Origin: Streptococcus mitis SK579
Lineage (GTDB): Bacteria > Bacillota > Bacilli > Lactobacillales > Streptococcaceae
Reading direction: 5' to 3'
NCBI RefSeq assembly: GCF_000257905.1
Contig: NZ_AJJL01000033.1
Location: 1-63,649 of the forward strand
Length of the DNA: 63,649 bases
Shown: piece by piece, positions 35,244 to 45,041 of the stretch
How the letters are laid out: each line of letters begins with the position of its first letter
Numbering within the stretch: position 1 is the stretch's first letter
Translations under genes and position numbers: made by a program
The notes under the pieces: generated by a model
What the model saw: the letters and a program-made list of their open reading frames with translations, nothing else
Database searches by the model: none
Told to the model about the DNA's origin: nothing

Positions 35244-37502
35244 ATGTTATCACTACAAGAATTTGTACAAAATCGTTACAATAAAACCATTGCAGAATGT
35301 AGCAATGAAGAGCTTTACCTTGCTCTTCTTAACTACAGCAAGCTTGCAAGCAGCAAAAAACCAGTTAACACTGGTAAGAAAAAAGTTTACTACATCTCAG
35401 CTGAGTTCCTGATTGGTAAACTCTTATCAAACAACTTGATTAACCTTGGTCTTTACGATGATGTTAAAAAAGAACTTGCAGCTGCAGGTAAAGACTTGAT
35501 CGAAGTTGAAGAAGTTGAATTGGAACCATCTCTTGGTAATGGTGGTTTGGGACGTTTGGCTGCCTGCTTTATCGACTCAATTGCGACTCTTGGTTTGAAC
35601 GGTGACGGTGTTGGTCTTAACTACCACTACGGTCTTTTCCAACAAGTTCTTAAAAATAACCAACAAGAAACAATTCCAAATGCATGGTTGACAGAGCAAA
35701 ATTGGTTGGTTCGCTCAAGTCGTAGCTACCAAGTACCATTTGCCCACTTCACATTGACATCAACTCTTTACGATCTTGATGTTCCTGGTTACAAGACAGA
35801 AACGAAGAACCGTTTGCGTTTGTTTGACTTGGATTCAGTTGATTCTTCAATCATTAAAGACGGTATCAACTTTGATAAGACAGACATCGCTCACAACTTG
35901 ACTCTTTTCCTTTACCCAGATGATAGTGACCGTCAAGGTGAATTGCTCCGTATCTTCCAACAATACTTCATGGTTTCAAACGGTGCGCAATTGATCATCG
36001 ACGAAGCAATCGAAAAAGGAAGCAACTTGCATGACCTTGCTGACTACGCAGTTGTACAAATCAACGATACTCACCCATCAATGGTTATCCCTGAATTGAT
36101 CCGTCTTTTGACTGCACGTGGTATCGAGCTTGACGAAGCAATCTCAATCGTTCGTAGCATGACTGCCTACACTAACCACACAATCCTTGCTGAAGCTCTT
36201 GAAAAATGGCCTCTTGAATTCTTGCAAGAAGTGGTTCCTCACTTGGTACCAATCATCGAAGAATTGGACCGTCGCGTGAAAGCAGAATACAAAGATCCAG
36301 CTGTTCAAATCATCGATGAGAGCGGACGTGTTCACATGGCTCACATGGATATTCACTACGGATACAGTGTTAACGGGGTAGCAGCACTTCACACTGAAAT
36401 CTTGAAGAACTCTGAGTTGAAAGCTTTCTACGACCTTTACCCAGAAAAATTCAACAACAAAACAAACGGTATCACATTCCGTCGTTGGCTCATGCATGCC
36501 AATCCAAGACTGTCTCACTACTTGGATGAGATTATTGGAGAAGGTTGGCACCATGAAGCAGATGAGCTTGAAAAACTCTTGTCTTATGAAGATAAAGCAG
36601 CTGTCAAAGAAAAATTGGAAAGCATCAAGGCTCACAACAAACGTAAATTGGCTCGTCACTTGAAAGAACACCAAGGTGTGGAAATCAATACAAACTCTAT
36701 CTTTGATATCCAAATCAAACGTCTTCATGAGTACAAACGCCAACAAATGAACGCTTTGTACGTGATCCACAAATACCTTGACATCAAAGCTGGTAACATC
36801 CCTGCTCGCCCAATCACAATCTTCTTTGGTGGTAAAGCAGCTCCAGCCTACACAATCGCTCAAGACATCATCCACTTGATCCTTTGCATGTCAGAAGTTA
36901 TTGCTAACGATCCAGCAGTAGCTCCACACTTGCAAGTTGTTATGGTTGAAAACTACAACGTTACTGCAGCAAGCTTCCTTATCCCAGCATGTGATATCTC
37001 AGAACAAATCTCACTTGCTTCTAAAGAAGCTTCAGGTACTGGTAACATGAAATTCATGTTGAACGGAGCTTTGACTCTTGGTACTATGGACGGTGCTAAC
37101 GTGGAAATCGCTGAGTTGGTTGGAGACAAAAACATTTACATCTTCGGTGAAGATTCAGAAACTGTTATCGATCTTTACGCTAAAGCAGCTTACAAATCAA
37201 GCGAATTCTACGCTCGTGAAGCTATCAAACCATTGGTTGACTTCATCGTTAGCGATGCAGTTCTTGCAGCTGGAAACAAAGAACGCTTGGAACGTCTTTA
37301 CAATGAATTGATCAACAAAGACTGGTTCATGACTCTTCTTGACTTGGAAGACTACATCAAGGTTAAAGAACAAATGTTGGCTGATTACGAAGACCGTGAC
37401 GCATGGTTGGATAAAGTCATCGTCAACATTGCTAAAGCAGGATTCTTCTCATCTGACCGTACAATCGCTCAGTACAACGAAGATATCTGGCACTTGAACT
37501 AA
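35244..37502 (+). CDS. malP: Maltodextrin/glycogen phosphorylase
   Basis: 752 aa, GT35 family. The glycine-rich [13 protein letters not shown] lies near residue 92, and the PLP-binding lysine is in Gly-Thr-Gly-Asn-Met-Lys-Phe (about residue 600). It releases glucose-1-phosphate from maltodextrin ends using phosphate. Somewhat short at the N-terminus compared with animal enzymes, as usual for bacterial ones. 25 nt after malM with AGGAGA as SD, so co-transcribed; ends at a strong terminator. Confidence 0.97.
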   Translation: MLSLQEFVQNRYNKTIAECSNEELYLALLNYSKLASSKKPVNTGKKKVYYISAEFLIGKLLSNNLINLGLYDDVKKELAAAGKDLIEVEEVELEPSLGNGGLGRLAACFIDSIATLGLNGDGVGLNYHYGLFQQVLKNNQQETIPNAWLTEQNWLVRSSRSYQVPFAHFTLTSTLYDLDVPGYKTETKNRLRLFDLDSVDSSIIKDGINFDKTDIAHNLTLFLYPDDSDRQGELLRIFQQYFMVSNGAQLIIDEAIEKGSNLHDLADYAVVQINDTHPSMVIPELIRLLTARGIELDEAISIVRSMTAYTNHTILAEALEKWPLEFLQEVVPHLVPIIEELDRRVKAEYKDPAVQIIDESGRVHMAHMDIHYGYSVNGVAALHTEILKNSELKAFYDLYPEKFNNKTNGITFRRWLMHANPRLSHYLDEIIGEGWHHEADELEKLLSYEDKAAVKEKLESIKAHNKRKLARHLKEHQGVEINTNSIFDIQIKRLHEYKRQQMNALYVIHKYLDIKAGNIPARPITIFFGGKAAPAYTIAQDIIHLILCMSEVIANDPAVAPHLQVVMVENYNVTAASFLIPACDISEQISLASKEASGTGNMKFMLNGALTLGTMDGANVEIAELVGDKNIYIFGEDSETVIDLYAKAAYKSSEFYAREAIKPLVDFIVSDAVLAAGNKERLERLYNELINKDWFMTLLDLEDYIKVKEQMLADYEDRDAWLDKVIVNIAKAGFFSSDRTIAQYNEDIWHLN

Positions 37503-37534
37503 GCTAAAAGATTTATACTAATACACTTTCCTAT

Positions 37535-37566
37535 GAAGCGAATTTCGATTGAAATTCGCTTTTTTG
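37535..37566 (+). terminator. Terminator of malMP
   Basis: AGCGAATTTC (37537-37546) pairs perfectly with GAAATTCGCT (37551-37560), loop GATT, then TTTTTT. Confidence 0.9.
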
Positions 37567-37694
37567 AATGCTATGGATTTGGATTAATCTTGTCTTAAAA
37601 AGAGAGAAATCATAGACACATTGAAGGCTTAGAAATGATGATTTTTACGGTCTTTCAGCCTCATGTTTCTTCTTATTAGATTACCTCATATTTC

Positions 37695-37723
37695 TTGCAT
37701 CCGTTTACATCAAGTATTATAAT
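37695..37723 (+). promoter_or_regulatory. Promoter of the small membrane protein pair
   Basis: TTGCAT (37695-37700), 17 nt, TATAAT (37718-37723). Confidence 0.7.
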
Positions 37724-37749
37724 ATAATTGTAGGAAAGAAGGTGTTTTT

Positions 37750-37956
37750 ATGTGGAAAAAATATTTTTCAAAATATAAATGGACTGATTTATTTTGGATT
37801 TTATTTATCATTTTGACCTGCCTCTATATAGGTAACCACGATTTGTTTCCTCTCAATCATCAAGAAATCTCTTTTCGTGGTAGTTTCTGGGGTTCGGTAC
37901 TGGCCTTATATCACTTACTGTTTATTGATAAGTTTCTTATCTCGAATCGAAAATAA
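37750..37956 (+). CDS. Small membrane protein, unknown
   Basis: 68 aa, basic N-terminus (Lys-Lys-Tyr-Phe-Ser-Lys-Tyr-Lys) then two hydrophobic segments (about 11-28 and 44-62). AAGAAGGTG precedes the ATG. With its own near-consensus promoter it heads a two-gene unit of tiny membrane proteins closed by a terminator at 38203. No family recognised. Confidence 0.75.
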   Translation: MWKKYFSKYKWTDLFWILFIILTCLYIGNHDLFPLNHQEISFRGSFWGSVLALYHLLFIDKFLISNRK

Positions 37957-38011
37957 AGGTTAGAGCTATGCTTGACGGTGTACTTTTAGGATTGATTTTG
38001 GAGGGAAGATT

Positions 38012-38182
38012 TTGCCTCTATTATTTATTATTTTAAATTTGTTTATCTTGTACAAAATCTATTCTTTGAGGCGGGAGAAATCGAAATACTTGATTTATAC
38101 GGCCTATATCATATTTGGGGTAAATGTAATATATGGTATTCAATGGCTATTAAAAGAACTGATTTCAAATATTTCCACTTAA
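38012..38182 (+). CDS. 56-aa membrane protein with TTG start
   Basis: Starts at TTG 38012 with GGAGGGAAG 5 nt upstream, an ideal SD, and encodes 56 residues: a hydrophobic helix (2-16), a basic hinge (Ser-Leu-Arg-Arg-Glu-Lys-Ser-Lys-Tyr), and a second helix (about 26-47) before a polar tail. Too short and with a non-ATG start, so easily missed. It follows the preceding small protein by 55 nt and precedes the terminator, so the two are probably co-expressed. Function unknown. Confidence 0.65.
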   Translation: MPLLFIILNLFILYKIYSLRREKSKYLIYTAYIIFGVNVIYGIQWLLKELISNIST

Positions 38183-38202
38183 TATGTATGGAAACTATAA
38201 CG

Positions 38203-38250
38203 AAACGCATAAGATTAAGGTTTTTGAGTACCTGTTCTTATGCGTTTTTG
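38203..38250 (+). terminator. Terminator of the small membrane protein pair
   Basis: AAACGCATAAGA (38203-38214) pairs perfectly with TCTTATGCGTTT (38236-38247), followed by TTT. Confidence 0.8.
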
Positions 38251-38297
38251 TAATATTGAAGATTTTCGGTAAGTTTTATACCTTTGGGAAGTCTAGT

Positions 38298-39146
38298 TTA
38301 GAATGCTTTCCCAACCAGAATCTCAGCCTCAATAGTAATCTCTGTCAAGTCGCTCCAGTTAATCTTGCTCTGATCAACGTGAAAGAGTAGAGGAGTCATG
38401 CTGAGTAGGGCTTGGAGTTGCTCTGTTGTGATAGTCTTAGTCAGAGAGGCCGTTTGGCTAGATAGGATGGTGAAGTGTTCTTGGAAATGATTTTTGATAT
38501 CTTGGTTGGAATAGTCCTTTTTTGTCAGCTGGTCTTGTACCTTCTGGCGAATTTCCTTGAGGTGATTTTCAGTTGGGATAACCTTTATCAGGATACAATT
38601 TTTGGACAAAACGCGATGGAATTCTCCATAGTTGGCAGGCGAAAAGATATCAAGCAGGATATCCATGCTAGCATCTTGTATAGGAAGATGAGCTAAGTCG
38701 CCCACAAACCAATTGATTGCCCAGTTGGGTTCACTTTTGGCAGCGATTTGGACAGAAGCTTTGGAGATGTCAAAAGCATAGAAGGTTTTGTCAGGATGCC
38801 TTTCTTGAAGTTTGCGAGAATAGAAACCTTCACCACAACCGATATCTAAAATTGTTTTGGCATTTTTTGAGTTTGAAAGTAAATCAGAGATGGCCTCTAG
38901 AATAGCCTGATAAAATCCAGCTTCTAGGATTTGTTGACGGTTTTGAAAATTTTCCTTGTCATAGTTAGCAGATTGCTTGATTTGAGGTGCTAAATTGACA
39001 TAGCCAAATTTAGCTAAGTCAAAAGAATGACGGTTGCAGCACTTGAGACTAGTCTCTACTAGGGTCAGATTTTCTTGGCAGATAGGGCAGGCAAAGGCAG
39101 TTGCAGAAGCAAAACGCTGAAGTTTGGGTTTGAGATTTGTATTCAT
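38298..39146 (-). CDS. rlmA: 23S rRNA (guanine-N1)-methyltransferase RlmA(II)
   Basis: 282 aa. An N-terminal zinc finger (Cys20, Cys23, Cys36 or 37, His40) is followed by a Rossmann methyltransferase with SAM motif Ile-Leu-Asp-Ile-Gly-Cys-Gly-Glu-Gly (about 98-106). This matches the RlmA/TlrB family, which methylates N1 of G745 or G748 in 23S rRNA; the Gram-positive RlmA(II) acts on G748, a site affecting telithromycin binding in pneumococcus. A single gene, between tyrS and the small membrane proteins. Family certain, exact base inferred from taxonomy. Confidence 0.85.
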   Translation of the reverse strand: MNTNLKPKLQRFASATAFACPICQENLTLVETSLKCCNRHSFDLAKFGYVNLAPQIKQSANYDKENFQNRQQILEAGFYQAILEAISDLLSNSKNAKTILDIGCGEGFYSRKLQERHPDKTFYAFDISKASVQIAAKSEPNWAINWFVGDLAHLPIQDASMDILLDIFSPANYGEFHRVLSKNCILIKVIPTENHLKEIRQKVQDQLTKKDYSNQDIKNHFQEHFTILSSQTASLTKTITTEQLQALLSMTPLLFHVDQSKINWSDLTEITIEAEILVGKAF

Positions 39147-39160
39147 AGTTTAAGTCTAGC

Positions 39161-39199
39161 AAAAAAAGGACTGGATGGCAAATACCTCCAGTCTTCTTT
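39161..39199 (-). terminator. Terminator of tyrS
   Basis: GACTGGA (39169-39175) pairs with TCCAGTC (39187-39193). The A-run at 39161-39167 gives T's on the minus strand. Confidence 0.7.
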
Positions 39200-40456
39200 T
39201 TAATATGTAAGAACAAAGTATTTTTTCTTACCGCGACGGATAACAGTCAGTTCGTTCTCTAACTTATCTGCGTCACTCAAGACATAGTCAAGGTCTTGGA
39301 TGCGGTCACCGTTTACGTAGATAGCTCCGTTTTGGACGTCTTCACGGGCTTGGCGTTTTGAGTTAACTACACCAGATGAGACGAGCAGTTCCACGATGTT
39401 GTGGTTTTCATCTGCTTGAACTTGGTAGTTTGGTACACCACGGAGTCCTTGTTTGAGCTCTTTAACAGAAAGTTTTTTGATGTTTCCTACAAAGAGTTGC
39501 TCAGTGATATTGAGGGCTTCTTTGTAGGCTTCTTCACCATGAACAAGTGTAACGACTTCACGAGCCAAGACTTTTTGCGCCAATCGTTCGTGTGGCGCTG
39601 CTTCAAATTGTTTACGAATGTCTTCAATCTCATCAAGTGACAAAAAAGTAAAGATTTTCAAGAAGCGAACAGCGTCAGCGTCCATCACGTTCATCCAGAA
39701 TTGGTACATTTCGTATGGAGAAGTCTTTTCAGGATTGAGCCAAACTGCGTTTCCTTCTGATTTACCAAATTTCTTACCGGTTGCATCTGTAATCAGTGGA
39801 ACAGTTATAACGTGGCCAGTCTTGTCAGCCTTACGACGAAGCAATTCAGTACCAGCTGTCATATTGCCCCATTGGTCAGAACCACCGATTTGTAGCGTTA
39901 CATTATGGTCTTGGTTAAGGACGAAGAAATCGTAACCTTGCATGATTTGGTAAGCAAACTCAGTATAAGAAATCCCTGTTTCAATCCGTTTTTTCACAGA
40001 TTCCTTACTCATCATGTAGTTGACAGTGAAGTATTTTCCGATATCACGGAGGAAGTCAATGAAGCTGATGCTGCCAAACCAGTCGTAGTTGTTGACCATG
40101 ACAGCCTTGTTTTCGCCATTTTCAAAGTCAAGAAAACGAGAAAGTTGTCCTTGGATAGACTTGACCCAGCCATCTACTGTGTCTTTTGTTTGGAGACTAC
40201 GTTCAGCATCTTTGAAGGACGGATCTCCGATGAGACCTGTAGCACCGCCAACGAGCGCATAAGGTTTGTGACCTGCTAGCTGCAAGCGACGACTTGTCAA
40301 GATTGCGACAAGGTGGCCTAGGTGAAGGCTGTCAGCAGTTGGATCGTAGCCAGTATAATAAGAAACTTGACCTTCTTCTAGGGCTTTACGCAAAGCTTCT
40401 TCATCAGTCGTTTGAAAAATCAAACCACGCTCTTTTAGCTCATCAAAAATGTGCAT
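39200..40456 (-). CDS. tyrS: Tyrosyl-tRNA synthetase
   Basis: 418 aa, class I. The HIGH motif is His-Leu-Gly-His (about 47-50), the KMSKS motif Lys-Phe-Gly-Lys-Ser (about 231-235), and an S4-type RNA-binding domain closes the protein. Charges tRNA-Tyr. AAGGAG precedes the ATG. The 120-nt gap to pbp1b is too short for a T-box. Confidence 0.97.
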   Translation of the reverse strand: MHIFDELKERGLIFQTTDEEALRKALEEGQVSYYTGYDPTADSLHLGHLVAILTSRRLQLAGHKPYALVGGATGLIGDPSFKDAERSLQTKDTVDGWVKSIQGQLSRFLDFENGENKAVMVNNYDWFGSISFIDFLRDIGKYFTVNYMMSKESVKKRIETGISYTEFAYQIMQGYDFFVLNQDHNVTLQIGGSDQWGNMTAGTELLRRKADKTGHVITVPLITDATGKKFGKSEGNAVWLNPEKTSPYEMYQFWMNVMDADAVRFLKIFTFLSLDEIEDIRKQFEAAPHERLAQKVLAREVVTLVHGEEAYKEALNITEQLFVGNIKKLSVKELKQGLRGVPNYQVQADENHNIVELLVSSGVVNSKRQAREDVQNGAIYVNGDRIQDLDYVLSDADKLENELTVIRRGKKKYFVLTY

Positions 40457-40569
40457 ATGTCTTTTCTCCTTTTTAAAATTATTGTTTCTAACTATTGTAT
40501 CACAAACTTGGGCAATAGCCTAGTAGAATAGGGAAGAAAGTGGCTATTTTATTGAAAGTGTACCTTTTA

Positions 40570-40578
40570 TGGTATAAT
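40570..40578 (+). promoter_or_regulatory. Extended -10 promoter of pbp1b
   Basis: TGGTATAAT 20 nt upstream of the ATG at 40598. This places the transcript start after the ATG-like codon at 40577 and decides the start of pbp1b. Confidence 0.65.
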
Positions 40579-40597
40579 GAATAGAGTGAGGAAATCC

Positions 40598-43054
40598 ATG
40601 CAAAATCAATTAAAGAGAAAAGTGCTGGCATTTTTCCAGCAAGTAAAATTAAACATAAATCATAAAAAATCAGAGAAAGTCTTAGAAGCGAAGAAGTCGG
40701 ATGGAACAGGTGGGAAGTTCCTGCCTATCTTAGGTAGCATTTTGGCTGCTATCAAGGGAGTTTTGAATACCCTCTTTATTCTAGGCTTTATCGGTGGGCT
40801 TTTTGGTGCTGGTGTAGCTCTTGGTTATGGAGTTGCCTTGTTTGATAAGGCTAAGGTTCCGCCAGCGGAGGATTTGGTAAAGCAGGTTAAGAATGTTTCT
40901 TCAATCTCAGAAATTGTTTATGCAGATGGGAGTGTCATTGCTTCTATAGAGAGTGACTTACTGAGAACTTCTGTTTCATCTGAGGAAATATCGGACAATC
41001 TCAAAAAGGCTATCGTTGCAACTGAGGACGAACATTTTCTTGAACATAAAGGGGTTGTGCCTAAGGCTGTGATTCGGGCGACTTTGGGGACCTTTGCAGG
41101 TTTGGGTTCATCTAGTGGAGGCTCTACCTTAACCCAACAGTTAATCAAGCAGCAAGTCGTTGGAGATGCTCCGACTTTGGCTCGTAAGGCTACAGAAATT
41201 GTGGATGCACTTGCGCTAGAACGAACGATGAGTAAGGATGAAATTTTGGTTACTTATCTTAATATTGCTCCTTTTGGCCGAAATAATAAGGGACAGAATA
41301 TTGCAGGTGCTCAGCAGGCAGCAGAGGGTATTTTTGGTGTAGATGCTAGTCAGTTGACTGTTCCTCAAGCAGCATTTTTAGCAGGACTACCGCAAAGTCC
41401 TATTATCTATTCTCCCTATGAAAATACGGGTGCTATTAAGAGCGATGAAGATTTAGAACTAGGCTTGAAGCGGGCCAAGGATGTTCTTTATAATATGTAT
41501 CGTACGGGATCCTTAACAAAGGAAGAATACAATCAGTATAAGGATTACAATATCAAACAAGATTTTTTGCCATCAGGTTCTGTTAATGTTGTTTCAAGAG
41601 ATTACCTTTACTATACTGCTATGGCTGAAGCGATAGACCGGATGTACGATTATTTGGTCCAACAAGATAATGTTCCCAGTCAAGAGCTGAAAAATGAAGC
41701 TATTCAGAAGGCGTATCGTAAACGAGCTGAGCAAGAATTAAGTACAGGTGGTTATAAGATTATGACTACTATTAATAAAAAAGTTCATACTGCCATGCAG
41801 AATGCAGTAGCCAGATATGGGTCTCTACTAGATGATGGAACAGGTCGTGTAGAAGTAGGGAATGTCTTGATGGACAACCAAACAGGTGCTATCCTAGGCT
41901 TTGTAGGTGGTCGCAATTATCAAGAAAATCAAAACAATCATGCCTTTGACACCAAGCGCTCACCAGCTTCCACTACCAAGCCCTTGCTGGCCTACGGGAT
42001 CGCTATTGACCAGGGCTTGATGGGAAGTGAGACGATTCTGTCTAACTATCCAACAAACTTTGCCAATGGCAACCCGATTATGTATGCTAATAGCAAGGGG
42101 ACAGGAATGATGACCTTGGGAGAAGCCTTGAACTATTCATGGAATATCCCGGCTTACTGGACCTATCGTATGCTCCGTGAAAAGGGTGTTGATGTCAAAG
42201 GTTATATGGAAAAGATGGGTTACGAGATTCCTGAGTATGGTATTGAGAGCCTGCCAATGGGTGGTGGTATTGAAGTCACAGTTGCCCAGCATACCAATGG
42301 CTATCAGACCTTGGCAAATAACGGAGTTTATCATCAGAAACATGTGATTTCTAAAATTGAAGCATCAGATGGTAGAGTGGTATATGAGTATCAAGATAAA
42401 CCGGTTCAAGTCTATTCAAAAGCTACTGCGACAATTATGCAGGGCTTGTTGCGAGAAGTTCTATCCTCTCGTGTGACAACAACCTTTAAACCGAATTTAA
42501 CTTCTTTAAATTCGACATTAGCTAATGCAGATTGGATTGGGAAGACTGGTACAACCAACCAAGACGAAAATATGTGGCTTATGCTTTCTACTCCTAAATT
42601 AACTTTAGGTGGTTGGATTGGGCATGATGATAATCATTCATTATCTCGTAGAGCAGGCTATTCTAATAATTCTAATTATATGGCTCACTTGGTTAATGCT
42701 ATCCAAGAGTCTGAACCTGGAATTTGGGGGAACGAACGCTTCGCTTTAGATTCTAGTGTAGTAAAATCCGAAGTTTTGAAATCAACAGGTCAAAAACCAG
42801 GTAAGGTTTCTGTTGAAGGAAAAGAGGTAGATGTCACAGGTTCGACTGTTACCAGCTATTGGGCTAATAAGGCAGGAGCGCCAGCGACCAGTTATCGCTT
42901 TGCTATTGGTGGAAGTGATGCGGATTATAAGAATGCTTGGTCTAGTATCGTGGGGAGTCTACCAACTCCATCAAGCTCCAGCAGTTCAAGTAATAGCTCT
43001 AGTGACAGTAGTAACTCAAGTGCTACACGATCTTCTTCAAGGACAAGACGATAA
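40598..43054 (+). CDS. pbp1b: Penicillin-binding protein 1b (bifunctional class A)
   Basis: 818 aa. Cytoplasmic basic N-terminus, one membrane segment (about 50-80), glycosyltransferase (GT51: Glu-Asp-Glu-His-Phe-x-x-[11 protein letters not shown]) and transpeptidase with Ser458-Thr-Thr-Lys, Ser-Trp-Asn and Lys-Thr-Gly-Thr. The protein polymerises and cross-links peptidoglycan. The C-terminal tail (about 785-818) is almost all Ser with Asn/Thr and ends Arg-rich. From memory, residues about 390-760 look nearly identical to pneumococcal PBP1b while the N-terminal third is more diverged, suggesting mosaic exchange. Start chosen by GAGG and the promoter. Confidence 0.95.
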   Translation: MQNQLKRKVLAFFQQVKLNINHKKSEKVLEAKKSDGTGGKFLPILGSILAAIKGVLNTLFILGFIGGLFGAGVALGYGVALFDKAKVPPAEDLVKQVKNVSSISEIVYADGSVIASIESDLLRTSVSSEEISDNLKKAIVATEDEHFLEHKGVVPKAVIRATLGTFAGLGSSSGGSTLTQQLIKQQVVGDAPTLARKATEIVDALALERTMSKDEILVTYLNIAPFGRNNKGQNIAGAQQAAEGIFGVDASQLTVPQAAFLAGLPQSPIIYSPYENTGAIKSDEDLELGLKRAKDVLYNMYRTGSLTKEEYNQYKDYNIKQDFLPSGSVNVVSRDYLYYTAMAEAIDRMYDYLVQQDNVPSQELKNEAIQKAYRKRAEQELSTGGYKIMTTINKKVHTAMQNAVARYGSLLDDGTGRVEVGNVLMDNQTGAILGFVGGRNYQENQNNHAFDTKRSPASTTKPLLAYGIAIDQGLMGSETILSNYPTNFANGNPIMYANSKGTGMMTLGEALNYSWNIPAYWTYRMLREKGVDVKGYMEKMGYEIPEYGIESLPMGGGIEVTVAQHTNGYQTLANNGVYHQKHVISKIEASDGRVVYEYQDKPVQVYSKATATIMQGLLREVLSSRVTTTFKPNLTSLNSTLANADWIGKTGTTNQDENMWLMLSTPKLTLGGWIGHDDNHSLSRRAGYSNNSNYMAHLVNAIQESEPGIWGNERFALDSSVVKSEVLKSTGQKPGKVSVEGKEVDVTGSTVTSYWANKAGAPATSYRFAIGGSDADYKNAWSSIVGSLPTPSSSSSSSNSSSDSSNSSATRSSSRTRR

Positions 43055-43076
43055 GTTCTATGAACTATGCTAAATG

Positions 43077-43108
43077 AAGTGGCCAATCAATGGATTGCCA
43101 CTTTTTTC
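43077..43108 (+). terminator. Terminator of pbp1b
   Basis: AAGTGGC (43077-43083) with an extra C and AATC pairs with GATTGCCACTT, followed by TTTT. Confidence 0.8.
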
Positions 43109-43121
43109 TTTTTCCCTTTCG

Positions 43122-43130
43122 TGTTACAAT
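43122..43130 (+). promoter_or_regulatory. Extended -10 promoter of the EamA gene
   Basis: TGTTACAAT ends 7 nt before the ATG at 43137, so the predicted transcript would start at or next to the start codon. Confidence 0.45.
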
Positions 43131-43136
43131 AAAGGT

Positions 43137-44048
43137 ATGAATCAGTATCAGAAAAAGATTGTTAAAGGAACCATTTACTCGCTCCTATCCGGCTTAATTT
43201 GGGGAATCTGTGGGATTTTAGGAGAGTATTTCTTTACTCATTATCAGGTATCTTCTGGTTGGATTACCTCTATGCGTTTGACGCTAGCAGGGAGTCTTGT
43301 GCTCATTTGGTCTGTAATGCAAGTAAAATCACAAGTGTTAGATATCTGGCGAGACAAGAAAAATTACCTGCCTTTTTTGGCCTATGCTATTTTAGGAATT
43401 TTTTCAGTCCAGTATTTTTTCTATCTCTGCGTAGAATACTCAAATGCTGCGACAGCAACTATTTTACAGTTTATCAGCCCTGTCTTTATTCTTTTTTACA
43501 ATCTTTTGGTTTATCAAAAACGAGCGTCAAAAAGTGCTATTTTTTATGTTTTGATTGCCATGTTGGGTGTTTGTCTGATGGCGACAAAGGGAGATCTCTC
43601 TCAGTTATCCATGACGCCACTAGCCCTTATAACAGGTCTGTTGAGTGCTATGGGTGTTATGTTTAATGTTATCTTGCCCCAACCTTTTGCGAAGCGATAC
43701 GGTTTTGTACCGACGGTTGGGTGGGGGATGATTTTGGCAGGTTTATTTAGCAATGTCCTTTCGCCAGTGTATCAGCTTTCCTTTACTCTTGATATTTGGA
43801 GTATCTTGATTTGCCTTATTATCGCTTTCTTTGGGACGGCTTTTGCTTTTTTCATTTCCATGAAGGCGGTGTCCTTGGTTTCTCCTTTGGTGGTTTCTGT
43901 TATCAGTGCCAGTGAACCTCTCTCTTCTGCTCTCTTGAGTGTTTTGTTTTTAGGATTGGTAGTGGATTGGTCTCTCCTTCTAGCTATGGCCTTGATTATT
44001 TTACCCATGATTTTCCTATCGATAGAAGAAGCGAAAGAAAGTAAATAA
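43137..44048 (+). CDS. EamA-family (DMT) transporter
   Basis: 303 aa from the ATG at 43137; the frame extending to 43074 crosses the pbp1b terminator and is rejected. Ten hydrophobic segments in two EamA repeats (about 8-140 and 150-295), as in drug/metabolite transporters of the RhaT/YdcZ type. The substrate is unknown. AAAGG lies only 1 nt before the ATG, and a -10 element lies 7 nt upstream, so the mRNA may be leaderless. Confidence 0.87.
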   Translation: MNQYQKKIVKGTIYSLLSGLIWGICGILGEYFFTHYQVSSGWITSMRLTLAGSLVLIWSVMQVKSQVLDIWRDKKNYLPFLAYAILGIFSVQYFFYLCVEYSNAATATILQFISPVFILFYNLLVYQKRASKSAIFYVLIAMLGVCLMATKGDLSQLSMTPLALITGLLSAMGVMFNVILPQPFAKRYGFVPTVGWGMILAGLFSNVLSPVYQLSFTLDIWSILICLIIAFFGTAFAFFISMKAVSLVSPLVVSVISASEPLSSALLSVLFLGLVVDWSLLLAMALIILPMIFLSIEEAKESK

Positions 44049-44074
44049 AAAGTCTTTTCTTAATTCTAAAAGTG

Positions 44075-44083
44075 TGCTATACT
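44075..44083 (+). promoter_or_regulatory. Extended -10 promoter of a candidate small RNA
   Basis: TGCTATACT. No ORF with an SD follows before the terminator at about 44240. Confidence 0.55.
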
Positions 44084-44089
44084 AGAATA

Positions 44090-44238
44090 GTCAATAAAAC
44101 ACGGGGAGATAGTTGTGAAGAGTGTTTTTAGGTTGTATCGGTAGGGGCTTGCTTTTACCGACAGCACGTTTTATCTCACATCCCTAAAAATCATACCTAA
44201 AAACAAACAAAAAGGCTTCAAATTTGAGGCCTTTTTTG
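44090..44238 (+). ncRNA. Candidate structured small RNA upstream of dapH
   Basis: About 150 nt between an extended -10 promoter and a strong terminator (AAAAAGGC with GCCTTTTTT around TTCAAATTTGAG, 44210-44237). Internally GTTTTTAGGT (about 44125-44134) can pair with ACCTAAAAAC (about 44195-44204), TCGGTA with TACCGA within it, and GAGATA with TATCTC. No start codon with an SD opens a plausible peptide. It may be a stand-alone sRNA or a leader of dapH, but dapH has its own -10 after the terminator. I do not recognise the family. Confidence 0.5.
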
Positions 44239-44245
44239 GTAGAAT
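44237..44245 (+). promoter_or_regulatory. Extended -10 promoter of dapH
   Basis: TGGTAGAAT with TTCAAA (44217-44222) as a poor -35. The -35 lies inside the terminator stem of the small RNA, so the two units are packed together. Confidence 0.5.
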
Positions 44246-44276
44246 AGGTATCATTAAAATGAACTAGGAGGCGCTT

Positions 44277-44975
44277 ATGACTGCTACAAAAATGAACGCA
44301 CAAGAAATTATCCAATTTATCGCCAATGCTGAAAAGAAAACCAGTGTTAAAGTAACTTTTGAGGGGGAACTTGCAACTGCTGTACCAAGCTCTGTTGTTA
44401 AACTAGGAAATGTCCTATTTGGAGACTGGAAGGATGTCGCTCCGCTTCTCGATGGCTTGGTAGAAAATCAAGACTATGTTGTTGAGCAAGATGCTCGCAA
44501 TTCTGCAGTTCCTTTGCTAGATAAACGTGCTATCAACGCTCGTATCGAGCCAGGTGCAATTATCCGTGATCAGGTTGAAATTGGTGACAATGCTGTTATC
44601 ATGATGGGAGCCGTTATCAATATCGGTGCTGAAATCGGTGCAGGAACCATGATTGACATGGGGGCTATCCTTGGTGGTCGCGCTATCGTTGGGAAAAACA
44701 GCCATGTTGGTGCAGGTGCTGTTCTTGCAGGTGTAATTGAGCCAGCTAGCGCTGAACCAGTCCGTGTCGGAGACAATGTTCTTATCGGGGCCAATGCAGT
44801 GGTTATCGAAGGAGTCCAAATCGGTAGTGGTTCAGTTGTCGCTGCAGGAGCTATCGTTACCCAAGATGTCCCAGAAAACGTTGTCGTAGCAGGTGTTCCA
44901 GCTCGCATTATCAAAGAGATTGATGCCCAAACCCAACAAAAAACAGCGCTAGAAGATGCGCTTCGTACCTTGTAA
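44277..44975 (+). CDS. dapH: 2,3,4,5-tetrahydropyridine-2,6-dicarboxylate N-acetyltransferase
   Basis: 232 aa. N-terminal helical domain (about 1-85), then left-handed beta-helix hexapeptide repeats (about 90-200: Ile-Gly-Asp-Asn-Ala-Val, Ile-Gly-Ala-Gly-Thr-Met, Val-Gly-Lys-Asn-Ser-His). It N-acetylates tetrahydrodipicolinate in the acetylase branch to meso-DAP/lysine. AGGAGGCG is its SD. Followed by dapL, so the two consecutive branch enzymes are adjacent, although a weak hairpin separates them. Confidence 0.94.
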   Translation: MTATKMNAQEIIQFIANAEKKTSVKVTFEGELATAVPSSVVKLGNVLFGDWKDVAPLLDGLVENQDYVVEQDARNSAVPLLDKRAINARIEPGAIIRDQVEIGDNAVIMMGAVINIGAEIGAGTMIDMGAILGGRAIVGKNSHVGAGAVLAGVIEPASAEPVRVGDNVLIGANAVVIEGVQIGSGSVVAAGAIVTQDVPENVVVAGVPARIIKEIDAQTQQKTALEDALRTL

Positions 44976-44987
44976 TTGTAAATGAAA

Positions 44988-45020
44988 AATAGAGGCGGAA
45001 CTCTTTTCCAGCCTCTTTCT
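44988..45020 (+). terminator. Hairpin between dapH and dapL
   Basis: AGAGGC (44991-44996) pairs with GCCTCT (45011-45016), with only a short T-tract; probably a partial terminator. Confidence 0.45.
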
Positions 45021-45041
45021 GCTATATAGGAGGACAGATAG

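Noticed and set aside
36144..36875. 243-aa open frame on the minus strand
   Set aside because: Lies entirely inside malP, low-quality composition, no ribosome binding site; a shadow of biased codons.
40457..40597. T-box leader of tyrS
   Set aside because: The leader is too short and lacks the T-box sequence; the same holds for hisS, aspS and gltX.
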